Below are positions 26,678-34,031 of a DNA stretch of 34,152 bases, piece after piece; position 1 is the first letter of the stretch; every line of letters begins with the position of its first letter. Made by a program: the position numbers and the translations under genes. The stretch is from NCBI GenBank assembly GCA_025996865.1, contig BNTV01000049.1, positions 1-34,152 of the forward strand, given 5' to 3'. The notes beneath the pieces are model-generated. The model had not been told where the DNA came from, made no database searches, and saw only the letters and a program-made list of their open reading frames with translations. Source of the stretch: Bacteroidia bacterium. GTDB taxonomy: Bacteria; Bacteroidota; Bacteroidia; Bacteroidales; Azobacteroidaceae.

Positions 26678-27649
26678 TTATCTGTAAATCTCTATATTTT
26701 TTCCATCTTCCTTGAATTTGAATTTATGTACGCCCTGCAACGCTTTCAGGATAACCTTCACCTCGTCGCTTTGGCGGAATTTGCCGGATATCAGCAAGTC
26801 TTTCTCTGCCGAATCTTTGATTTCAAAACTTATGTCATACCATAAGGCAAGGTATTCCAGTATTTCACCGAAACGTTTGTTATTAAAACTAAATATGCCA
26901 TTCTTCAGGTATTCTTCATCATTATTAAACAGCGAAGCGGACTTGACCAAACGATTGGCTTTGAGTATGATTTTCTCTCCCGGGCGCAATGTGACGACAT
27001 TTTCGGGTAAAGACTGTGAAGATACTTCAATCTTACCTTCCAACAGGTCGGTTTCAAAATGTTCCGATTTTGTATAGGCAAATACATTGAACCGTGTGCC
27101 GAGCGCCTTGATATTATAATGTTCGGTATGCACGACAAACGGTCTTTTTGTATCTTTGGCAACAGAAAAATAACCTTCGCCATCCAATTTTACCATACGT
27201 TCGTTTGCCGCAAATTTATCGGGGATTTGCAATACGGAATGGGGACTTAACCATATTTCCGTTCCGTCCGGGAGAGTCATTGATACTCTTTGTCCCGACG
27301 GAACTTCTATTTTAGTAAATGCTATAGCATCGTCGGCACTTCTTTCGATCAAGAAAAACAACCATGCGTTCATGACAATAAGGGCTACGACTGCCGCATA
27401 TCGGATTGTCTTCCAAAAGATGAGCTTCATTCGTTTCCGACTGATACGTTTTTCCAATTCTGCAATTTTACAATCGGCAATTTTTTCGTCACCCTTTTGA
27501 GAGCACAGTCTTGTGAGAGCGACCGTATTTTGCATCCGGATAAAATCCAATTTCAACGCTTCGTCGGATTGCACCTTGTCAAAAAGAACAAACTTTTCCC
27601 TGTCTGTAAGTTCTCCGGAAAAATAATTATCCAATTCTTCTTTCATCAT
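26678..27649 (-). CDS. FecR-family anti-sigma factor
   Basis: 323 aa inner-membrane regulator. The cytoplasmic N-terminal part (LDNYFSGELTDREKFVLFD) would bind the ECF sigma factor. A single membrane helix lies at about 83-101 (RYAAVVALIVMNAWLFFLI). The periplasmic FecR domain follows with EVPSGQRVSMTLPDGTEIWL, DGEGYFSVAKDTKRPFVVHT, ALGTRFNVFAY and LLEGKIEVSS, then a C-terminal DUF4974-like part (RFGEILEYLALWYDISFEI, LLISGKFRQSDEVKVILKALQG). It lies between the ECF sigma gene and the STN-containing SusC, the standard three-part trans-envelope signalling order. The 97 bases before the SusC start contain only an imperfect -7-like sequence. Confidence 0.96.
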   Translation of the reverse strand: MMKEELDNYFSGELTDREKFVLFDKVQSDEALKLDFIRMQNTVALTRLCSQKGDEKIADCKIAELEKRISRKRMKLIFWKTIRYAAVVALIVMNAWLFFLIERSADDAIAFTKIEVPSGQRVSMTLPDGTEIWLSPHSVLQIPDKFAANERMVKLDGEGYFSVAKDTKRPFVVHTEHYNIKALGTRFNVFAYTKSEHFETDLLEGKIEVSSQSLPENVVTLRPGEKIILKANRLVKSASLFNNDEEYLKNGIFSFNNKRFGEILEYLALWYDISFEIKDSAEKDLLISGKFRQSDEVKVILKALQGVHKFKFKEDGKNIEIYR

Positions 27650-27719
27650 GATAAATTAATTATTCTATCTATATGACGAAAAAACATCAATCATCTACTA
27701 TTCCAAAATGGAAAAAAAA

Positions 27720-28280
27720 TCAAATAATAAAAATAAACAGCGACAGATAGTCTTTTAATTCTATTTTTAACTTGCGGAGTGCGGTCGCGATATGATTCTG
27801 CACTGTATTGGCGGAAATATTCAACTGTTCGGCTATTTCTTTATGTTTCAATCCTTCCATGCGGCTCAAGACAAAAATTTTTTGACATTTTTCCGGTAAA
27901 TTATTGATAGCTCGGTCTATAATTTCTTCTATTTCGTTAACAGTAAACATATTTACGTCAAATTCCTGAAGGGCTTCCATTTTAAGGTGCAATTCTTCTT
28001 CCTGAATTTGAGACAGCGATTGATTTTTTCCCTCAAACCGGCCATAGCGGCGATAGAAATCTATACATCTGTTTTTCAAAAGTGTAAAGAGAAAAGCATT
28101 CATATTGGATATGGCGCCAAGGGTTTCACGGGATTCCCACAGGTAAAGGAACAAGTCCTGTACAATGTTTTCGGATTCTTCTTTAGAGACTACATATTCT
28201 TGAGCAAAACGTAGCATTTTCGGGAAATATACGTATATTTTAGAAAAATCCTTGTCATCCGTGATCTTGTAGCTCTCCAT
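27720..28280 (-). CDS. ECF-type RNA polymerase sigma factor
   Basis: 186 aa with sigma region 2 (FPKMLRFAQEYVVSKEESENIVQDLF, then LFTLLKNRCIDFYRR) and region 4 (INNLPEKCQKIFVLSRMEGL, KHKEIAEQLNISANTVQNHI helix-turn-helix, ALRKLK). This is the Bacteroidetes-expanded ECF group that works with FecR anti-sigma factors. It would direct RNA polymerase to the locus 2 promoters once released. Its ATG lies 4 bases after the thymidine kinase stop, so its ribosome binding site is inside tdk and it may be read from the tdk transcript. A 69-base gap separates it from FecR. Confidence 0.96.
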   Translation of the reverse strand: MESYKITDDKDFSKIYVYFPKMLRFAQEYVVSKEESENIVQDLFLYLWESRETLGAISNMNAFLFTLLKNRCIDFYRRYGRFEGKNQSLSQIQEEELHLKMEALQEFDVNMFTVNEIEEIIDRAINNLPEKCQKIFVLSRMEGLKHKEIAEQLNISANTVQNHIATALRKLKIELKDYLSLFIFII

Positions 28281-28284
28281 ATTT

Positions 28285-28869
28285 TCACCTTGAATTCAAC
28301 CGGTTAAAACACTCTCGACACAGAGGTTGATACTCCTCTTTCTCCCCCAATAAAATCAATTTCTCGTTTTTGACGAGCCGGTACGAATAGCTCGCCAACC
28401 GGCCACATTCCACACAAATGGCATGAACTTTGGTAACATCCTCTGCAATAGCGCAAAGCGCCGGCATCGGCCCGAAAGGATTGCCCTTGTAGTCCATGTC
28501 CAAACCGGCGACAATGACCCGGATGCCTTGATTGGCTAATTGGTTGCATACGTCAGGAAGTCCGTCATCGAAAAATTGTGCTTCGTCAATCCCGACAACG
28601 TCAATATCACTTGAAAGCAGCAGAATGTTTCCCGAATTTTCGACGGGAGTGCCGGTAATGGTGTTTTGGTCGTGCGATACAATTTCTTCCTCGGAATACC
28701 GGATTTCCATGGCCGGTTTGAAAATTTCCACTTTCTGTTTGGCAAATACCGCACGTCGCAATCTGCGGATCAATTCTTCCGTTTTGCCGGAAAACATGGA
28801 TCCGCAGATTACTTCGATTGAACCGGTGCGGCCGGAATTAAACACATTGGTTTCGTTGTAATGGTTCAT
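28285..28869 (-). CDS. tdk: Thymidine kinase
   Basis: 194 aa type II thymidine kinase of the pyrimidine salvage pathway (thymidine + ATP to dTMP). The P-loop [15 protein letters not shown] is at about 22-36, the Walker B-like catalytic region IDEAQFFDD is in the middle, and the lid-region strand [13 protein letters not shown] follows. Two Cys pairs for structural zinc are visible (CVECGR and CRECF). The start chosen is the ATG at 28869 ([10 protein letters not shown]). The frame is open upstream to 28914, but those residues come from the repetitive intergenic element and are not protein-like. The stop is 4 bases before the ECF sigma start. Confidence 0.96.
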   Translation of the reverse strand: MNHYNETNVFNSGRTGSIEVICGSMFSGKTEELIRRLRRAVFAKQKVEIFKPAMEIRYSEEEIVSHDQNTITGTPVENSGNILLLSSDIDVVGIDEAQFFDDGLPDVCNQLANQGIRVIVAGLDMDYKGNPFGPMPALCAIAEDVTKVHAICVECGRLASYSYRLVKNEKLILLGEKEEYQPLCRECFNRLNSR

Positions 28870-28870
28870 A

Positions 28871-28959
28871 AGGGTACAGGGTAAAAGATACAGGGTAAAA
28901 GGTACAAGGTACAAGGTGAAAGGTAAAAGGTACAGGAAAGCGAACTTTCACCTTGTACC
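28871..28959 (-). repeat. Micro-repeat cluster and hairpin between recA and tdk
   Basis: Short direct repeats of the type GGTA(C/A)A(A/G)GGT(A/G)AAAG run from 28871 to 28935. One unit (28908-28922) is the exact 15-bp complement of 28945-28959, giving a perfect stem with a 22-base loop. The structure would form in RNA on either strand. It could terminate recA transcription or protect the 3' end, and the repeats are of the dispersed intergenic kind common in Bacteroidales genomes. Confidence 0.75.
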
Positions 28960-28984
28960 TTTCACCTCTATCCTTTTGCCGATT

Positions 28985-29992
28985 TTATTTTTTTTTCATT
29001 GCATCCATGATTTTTGCTTCGATTTCATCCGCCAATTCGGGATTATCGCGCAAACAGTCTTTGGCGGATTCGCGGCCTTGTCCGAGTTTGGTATCGCTAT
29101 AGCTGTACCAGCTTCCGCTTTTCTTGATGATGTTCAATTCGGCGCCCAAATCGACCAATTCGCCTGTTTTGGAGATGCCTGCGCCGAACATGATGTCGAA
29201 TTCGGCTTTGCGGAAGGGCGGCGCCACTTTATTTTTCACCACTTTCACGCGGGTTTGATTACCGATAACTTCTTCCCCGTCTTTGATTTGCGAAATCCGG
29301 CGAATATCCAAGCGAACGGAAGCGTAGAATTTCAAGGCGTTACCGCCGGTTGTTGTTTCAGGGTTTCCGAACATCACTCCGATTTTGTCGCGTAACTGGT
29401 TGATGAAAACACAGGTCGTATTGGTTTTGTTGATGGCAGCCGTGAGTTTGCGCAAAGCTTGCGACATCAGGCGGGCTTGCAATCCCATTTTGGAATCGCC
29501 CATTTCGCCTTCCAGTTCGGCTTTGGGCGTCAGGGCGGCCACGGAGTCGATCACGATAATGTCGATGGCCGAAGAACGAATCAGTTGTTCGGTGATTTCC
29601 AAGGCTTGTTCGCCCGAATCGGGTTGGGAAATCCAAAGGTTTTCTACGTCAACGCCTAATTTTTCGGCATAGAAACGGTCAAAAGCGTGTTCCGCGTCGA
29701 TGAAAGCGGCGATGCCGCCTGCTTTTTGGGCTTCGGCAATAGCATGAATAGCCAAGGTTGTTTTTCCCGAAGATTCCGGCCCATAGATTTCGATAACTCG
29801 TCCTCTCGGATAACCTCCTACGCCTAAAGCGGCATTTAAAGCTACCGAGCCGGTAGGGATAACAGCTACTTCTTCAATGGCATTGTCGCCCATTTTCATG
29901 ATGGAACCTTTGCCGTAATTTTTCTCGATTTTGTCCATTGCTGCGTGTAGCGCTTTCAATTTTTCAGCATTCGGACTTGTTTGTTCTTTCAT
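28985..29992 (-). CDS. recA: Recombinase RecA
   Basis: 335 aa, the DNA strand-exchange ATPase of homologous recombination and SOS induction. Walker [10 protein letters not shown] is at residues 71-79, followed by [11 protein letters not shown], Walker [17 protein letters not shown] and the L2 loop region [27 protein letters not shown] (split across conserved blocks). The C-terminal part has the family's KAEFDIMFG and the short tail [14 protein letters not shown]. The N-terminus [21 protein letters not shown] and the length match Bacteroidales RecA. No intein or insertion is seen. The upstream gap of 53 bases is AT-rich, without a perfect -7 consensus. Confidence 0.98.
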   Translation of the reverse strand: MKEQTSPNAEKLKALHAAMDKIEKNYGKGSIMKMGDNAIEEVAVIPTGSVALNAALGVGGYPRGRVIEIYGPESSGKTTLAIHAIAEAQKAGGIAAFIDAEHAFDRFYAEKLGVDVENLWISQPDSGEQALEITEQLIRSSAIDIIVIDSVAALTPKAELEGEMGDSKMGLQARLMSQALRKLTAAINKTNTTCVFINQLRDKIGVMFGNPETTTGGNALKFYASVRLDIRRISQIKDGEEVIGNQTRVKVVKNKVAPPFRKAEFDIMFGAGISKTGELVDLGAELNIIKKSGSWYSYSDTKLGQGRESAKDCLRDNPELADEIEAKIMDAMKKK

Positions 29993-30045
29993 TGTTGTTT
30001 CAAAAATTTAAATTGTTAATTGTTAAAGAATTGGTTTACATAGTA

Positions 30046-31254
30046 TCACAATTCCAAATCTTCATTAAATATCTCATGCCAAGGCAAGCCTTGTTTATTC
30101 ATTTGCTCCATGAACGGATCGGGATCGAACTCTTCCACATTGAACACGCCGGGTTTACGCCAAAGACCTTTCACAAACATCAATGCGCCGATGGTCGCGG
30201 GAACGCCGGTTGTATAGCTGACGCCTTGTGCGCCGGTTTCCTTGTAAGCATCCGGATGTTTGCAGTTGTTGTAAATGTAATAAGTCAGTTCCTTTCCGGC
30301 TTTGTCAAGCCCTTTGATGCGGCAACCGATGCTGGTTTCGCCGGTGTAATTTTCTCCCAGTTCGCCCGGATCGGGTAATACTGCTTTCAGGAATTGAATG
30401 GGAACAATTTCGACACCATTGTAAAGAACCGGATCGATACGCGCCATGCCAATGTTTTGAATCACACGCAAATGTGTAAGGTATTCCTGTCCGAAAGTCA
30501 TCCAGAAACGCGCTCTTTTGAGCGTCGGGAAATTTTTCACCAGCGATTCGAGTTCTTCGTGATAAATCACATACGATTCCTTGGAACCTATATTTGGATA
30601 TATCAATGGCTTATGTATTTCGTGAGGCTCGGTAGCGATCCATTTTCCGTTTTCCCAATACCGGCCTTTTTGAGTGACTTCGCGAATGTTGATTTCCGGA
30701 TTAAAATTGGTGGCGAAAGCCTTTCCGTGGTCGCCGGCGTTGCAATCAACAATGTCTAAGTAATCCATTCTGCTGAAATGATGTTTGGCGGCATAAGCTG
30801 TGAAAACGCTGCATGCACCCGGGTCGAATCCGCAGCCGAGAATAGCGGTCAGTCCTGCTTTTTCGAAGCGGTCACGGTAAGCCCATTGCCATTTGTATTC
30901 GAATTTAGCTTCGTCTTTCGGTTCGTAATTGGCTGTGTCCAAATAGTTAACACCTGCTTCCAGACAAGCGTCCATAATGGTCAGGTCTTGATAGGGCAGG
31001 GCTACATTGATGACCAATTCCGGTTGGAATTTTTTGAACAGGGCTACTAATTCGGGCACATTGTCCGCATCGACTTGCGCGGTTTGTATTTTCGGGTTTC
31101 CGTACTTGGTACCAATGGCGTCGGCAATGGCGTCACATTTGGATTTGGTACGGCTTGCCAGCATGATTTCTGTGAAGGCGGCATGATTCCGGGCTACTTT
31201 GTGGGCGACTACCGTTCCCACGCCTCCTGCACCGATGATGATTACTTTTGACAT
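30046..31254 (-). CDS. Saccharopine dehydrogenase family enzyme, probably carboxynorspermidine/carboxyspermidine dehydrogenase
   Basis: 402 aa NAD(P)-dependent enzyme. The Rossmann motif VIIIGAGGVGTVVAHKVARN is at residues 4-23 (G8-x-G10-x-x-G13), followed by IMLASRTKSKCDAIA and INVALPYQDLTIMDACLEAG. GCGFDPGACSVFTAYA is typical of the group. In Bacteroidetes proteins of this length and pattern act in the carboxyspermidine pathway of polyamine synthesis, condensing aspartate semialdehyde with a diamine. The lysine-pathway role is the alternative. Start is the ATG at 31254 (MSKV); the open frame runs 59 codons further up but that part is not protein-like. The partner decarboxylase is not in the window. 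Confidence 0.9.
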   Translation of the reverse strand: MSKVIIIGAGGVGTVVAHKVARNHAAFTEIMLASRTKSKCDAIADAIGTKYGNPKIQTAQVDADNVPELVALFKKFQPELVINVALPYQDLTIMDACLEAGVNYLDTANYEPKDEAKFEYKWQWAYRDRFEKAGLTAILGCGFDPGACSVFTAYAAKHHFSRMDYLDIVDCNAGDHGKAFATNFNPEINIREVTQKGRYWENGKWIATEPHEIHKPLIYPNIGSKESYVIYHEELESLVKNFPTLKRARFWMTFGQEYLTHLRVIQNIGMARIDPVLYNGVEIVPIQFLKAVLPDPGELGENYTGETSIGCRIKGLDKAGKELTYYIYNNCKHPDAYKETGAQGVSYTTGVPATIGALMFVKGLWRKPGVFNVEEFDPDPFMEQMNKQGLPWHEIFNEDLEL

Positions 31255-31277
31255 ATTAGTGATGTTTATTTTAGGGG

Positions 31278-31285
31278 CAAATATA
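31278..31285 (-). promoter_or_regulatory. Bacteroidetes-type -7 element (TATATTTG)
   Basis: On the minus strand TATATTTG matches TAnnTTTG exactly, 24 bases before the ATG of the saccharopine-dehydrogenase-type gene. No clear -33 element is seen at the right distance. Confidence 0.5.
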
Positions 31286-31406
31286 CGTGAAAAATTTGAT
31301 TTTTCATACAGCCTAAATAAAAATATTAAGGTTTTGATTGGCATGACGGAGTGCATTTTTAAAAGGGGTCTCCATGCGGTCGCCTGCGCGAAGTCGAAAC
31401 ATCTCC

Positions 31407-33197
31407 TTAACAAATGTAGTTTTCTAACCAAATTTTTTCACTCTCCGAAAGAAAAGGCGAAAGCGTTTTATAAACCTTTTGGTGATATTGATTTAACCAA
31501 TCCATTTCCAATTGACTCATCAACGAAAAATCAATTAATTTCAAATCAATGGGACAAAGCGTCAAGGTTTCGAAAGTGTAAAATTCGCCAAACTTCGTGG
31601 ATTGACAAGGAACAACCAAAATCAGGTTTTCGATGCGGATACCGTATTTATCGCTCTGATAAAGTCCCGGTTCATTGGAAGTTACCATTCCCAATTCCAA
31701 GGTTGCAGGGTTGTAATTCATCCGGATACTTTGTGGGCCTTCGTGCACGTTAAGGAAATGTCCGACGCCGTGACCGGTTCCGTGCAAATAATTCGTTCCG
31801 TTTTGCCAGAGGAATTGCCGGGCGAGGATATCCAATTGCATACCAACGGTTCCCTTTGGGAAACAAGCAGTTGCCAAAGCGATGTGTCCTTTCAGGACAG
31901 CCGTATAATCTTTTTTCATCTCATCGGAAATTGCGCCGAGCGCCAAAGTACGGGTGAGGTCGGTCGTTCCGTCGAAATATTGTGCGCCGGAATCTATGAG
32001 CAAGATGCCTTCCGGAAAAATTTCCGCGTCACTTTCTTCGTCGGCCTCATAATGGACAATCGCTCCGTGCGGGCCGTATCCGGCGATGGTTGCAAAACTG
32101 TCGCCGACAAAAAAGGCTTGTTCACTACGGTATCGGTGAAGTTTTTCACTAATTGTCACTTCACTGATTCTTTCACCCGAAGCCAAAGATTTTTCCAAAT
32201 CCATCAGGAATCTCACCATCGCAACGCCGTCTTTTTGCATGGCATTGCGGATTCCTGCGATTTCCGTTTCATTTTTAATGCTTTTCAAGGCATCAACCGG
32301 ATGAATTGCCATTTCGATTTTAACACAATTTTCGGGAATAGCGGCGTATAAACCATAATTGATTTTGGATGGAGCAATCAAAACGGTAACGGGTGAAAGG
32401 TGGAGGGCTAAAGATTGGACATAGTCTGTTATTTTATGATAATCGGCAATTACAACTCCTTGAGAATAAAGGTAATCTGCTACTTCTTGCGTTAATTTTT
32501 CCGGACGGATAAATAGTACGGTTTCTTTTTCGGAAACAACGGCATAACTCAGGCAAACCGGATTGTAGGCCACATCGTTTCCACGGATGTTGAACAGCCA
32601 CGCAATCATGTCCAAAGCGGCAAGAATGGTTATGTCTGCATTGTATTTCTTTAAAATTTCCGTTACTTTTTTGATTTTTTCCCGGCAGGATTTTCCGGAA
32701 AACCGTTCCGGTAAAATAAATGCGGGATTGTCGGGCAGGGTGGGGCGGTCTTCCCAAAGTTGCGAGTAAGGGGCAAAATCGGTATGGACTTTTAAGCCTT
32801 TTTTAGAGAAATTTTCTATGAATGATTGCGCTTCCAAAGCGGCAAAAACGGAACCTTCAATACCGATGGAATCTCCGGGAGACAATTCCGAAAAAAGCCA
32901 GTCGATAAAATTTGGCGTTTCGGGTAATCCCATCTTAAACAGTTCGATACCGGAGTCTTTCAGTTGGGTTTCCGCTTGCAGGAAATAGCGGGAATCTGTC
33001 CACAAACCGGCTTTTTCAAGTGTAACAACGACTGTTCCCGCCGAGCCGGTGAAGCCGGATATCCATTCGCGGGTTTTCCAATGTTCGGGCGGGTATTCAC
33101 TGATATGCGGATCGGTAGAGGGAATGATGCAAGCTTTGACGTTTTCAGCCTGCATCCGTGTTTTCAACGCTTGTATTTTCTCTTTGACATTTCTCAT
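31407..33197 (-). CDS. pepP: Xaa-Pro aminopeptidase (M24B, aminopeptidase P)
   Basis: 596 aa, the long three-domain form of aminopeptidase P, which removes an N-terminal residue before proline. The first creatinase-like domain has PSTDPHISEYPPEHWKTREW and GFTGSAGTVVV. The catalytic pita-bread domain from about 310 carries the dimetal ligands: LLIDSGAQYFDGTTDLTRT (Asp402, Asp413), HGTGHGVGHFLNVHEGP (His), TSNEPGLY (Glu) and GIRIENL (Glu). The C-terminal domain ends with ESEKIWLENYIC. The N-terminus MRNVKEKIQALKTRM matches the family start, so the 53-base overlap with the exosortase gene upstream is likely real. A cytoplasmic housekeeping peptidase. Confidence 0.96.
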   Translation of the reverse strand: MRNVKEKIQALKTRMQAENVKACIIPSTDPHISEYPPEHWKTREWISGFTGSAGTVVVTLEKAGLWTDSRYFLQAETQLKDSGIELFKMGLPETPNFIDWLFSELSPGDSIGIEGSVFAALEAQSFIENFSKKGLKVHTDFAPYSQLWEDRPTLPDNPAFILPERFSGKSCREKIKKVTEILKKYNADITILAALDMIAWLFNIRGNDVAYNPVCLSYAVVSEKETVLFIRPEKLTQEVADYLYSQGVVIADYHKITDYVQSLALHLSPVTVLIAPSKINYGLYAAIPENCVKIEMAIHPVDALKSIKNETEIAGIRNAMQKDGVAMVRFLMDLEKSLASGERISEVTISEKLHRYRSEQAFFVGDSFATIAGYGPHGAIVHYEADEESDAEIFPEGILLIDSGAQYFDGTTDLTRTLALGAISDEMKKDYTAVLKGHIALATACFPKGTVGMQLDILARQFLWQNGTNYLHGTGHGVGHFLNVHEGPQSIRMNYNPATLELGMVTSNEPGLYQSDKYGIRIENLILVVPCQSTKFGEFYTFETLTLCPIDLKLIDFSLMSQLEMDWLNQYHQKVYKTLSPFLSESEKIWLENYIC

Positions 33198-33771
33198 TTC
33201 TGTATTTTTTTACGATAACGTCTTCCCAATACACCCACAGTAGGAAAACAATGGTATAATAAATGTACCGGAATATTCCGTCGTGCAACGAATCGAATCG
33301 TTCGGGATATCCACGGGTAAACAGGGTGATTAAACCGATGCGCATTATATTGTAAATGGTCAGGATCGTACAACCCAGCGGAATGTACCACAGTTTTTTC
33401 AGAAAAGGTCCCCAATAAAACAGGATGATACCGGCAAAAATAAACATCTGTTTGAGTCCAGTACAACCCCAGGCAATGGCAATGCTAATTCCTCCATTGG
33501 GAAAATACAGCAAAACCGGCTCTTTGATAAGGTCTTGCGTGCCGGGAAACAGGTGTACGAACCATGCGACGGCCGAAGTCAACCAGAGACAGGCGGTGTA
33601 AAACCATGCAGGGGTAATGTCTTTTCCGAAAAGGTAGATGTAATCTCCTTCCATATCCCCGTCAATTGCTATTTTCCATGAAAAATGAAAGAAAAAGAGG
33701 AGAACCAGAAAATACAGGATTCCCTTGTAAGGATTGAAAAAAAGGATGAGTTGTTTGATTTTGTCTGTCAT
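33145..33771 (-). CDS. Exosortase/archaeosortase family membrane transpeptidase
   Basis: 208 aa, several membrane helices (starting LYFLVLLFFFHFSW near residue 19). The family's catalytic triad is visible: Cys103 in AWGCTGLKQMFIFAG, Arg144 in YNIMRIGLI and His163 in FDSLHDGIFRYIYY. Exosortases cleave C-terminal sorting signals (PEP-CTERM-like) at the membrane. The small Bacteroidetes-type forms are often stand-alone. No target protein with a sorting tail is encoded in this window, so the substrate would be elsewhere. Its 3' end overlaps the pepP start by 53 bases, with a charged tail KKYRNEKCQRENTSVENTDAG. The exact exosortase subclass cannot be fixed by eye. Confidence 0.85.
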   Translation of the reverse strand: MTDKIKQLILFFNPYKGILYFLVLLFFFHFSWKIAIDGDMEGDYIYLFGKDITPAWFYTACLWLTSAVAWFVHLFPGTQDLIKEPVLLYFPNGGISIAIAWGCTGLKQMFIFAGIILFYWGPFLKKLWYIPLGCTILTIYNIMRIGLITLFTRGYPERFDSLHDGIFRYIYYTIVFLLWVYWEDVIVKKYRNEKCQRENTSVENTDAG

Positions 33772-33806
33772 TCGCGTTTGATTTTTTATTTCTGAAATCT
33801 AACATG

Positions 33807-33814
33807 CAAAAGTA
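33807..33814 (-). promoter_or_regulatory. Bacteroidetes-type -7 element (TACTTTTG)
   Basis: On the minus strand TACTTTTG fits TAnnTTTG, 35 bases before the exosortase start. No TTTG is seen 19-21 bases upstream. It may serve exosortase plus pepP. Confidence 0.45.
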
Positions 33815-33894
33815 CAAAAAATTTCGCAAATATTAGAAAAATACGGAGGGATAAAGTAAGTGTCTGATAAATAAATTAGTTAGGCATTATTTCT

Positions 33895-33930
33895 CTATAT
33901 TCTTCCAGTATGGGAAAATGAAGAATATAG
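33895..33930. repeat. Perfect 11-bp inverted repeat upstream of the exosortase gene
   Basis: Arms CTATATTCTTC (33895-33905) and GAAGAATATAG (33920-33930) surround a 14-base spacer. No gene is evident in 33772-34031. The repeat could be an operator for a dimeric regulator or a transcript hairpin; nothing further supports either. Confidence 0.6.
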
Positions 33931-34031
33931 CAGGGTTAAGCGAAAGTTTCACTACTTATCCGTTGCCTTTTTGGACAGACAAATCGCAGCAGGATGATAC
34001 CCGAAGCAATCACTTAAAAACCGCCTACACT

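Noticed and set aside
28870..28914. Upstream extension of thymidine kinase
   Set aside because: The extra 15 residues are translated from the micro-repeat cluster; MNHYNETN is the natural start.
28871..28975. CRISPR-like array
   Set aside because: Units are short, contiguous and inverted, with no uniform repeats or spacers and no cas genes.
31255..31431. 59-codon upstream extension of the dehydrogenase gene
   Set aside because: It crosses an exact -7 element and repeat-like DNA and overlaps pepP; the Rossmann fold begins right after the ATG at 31254.
33940..34020. Short minus-strand ORF VIASGIILLRFVCPKRQR
   Set aside because: 25 codons with a GTG start and no recognisable similarity; not supported as a gene.
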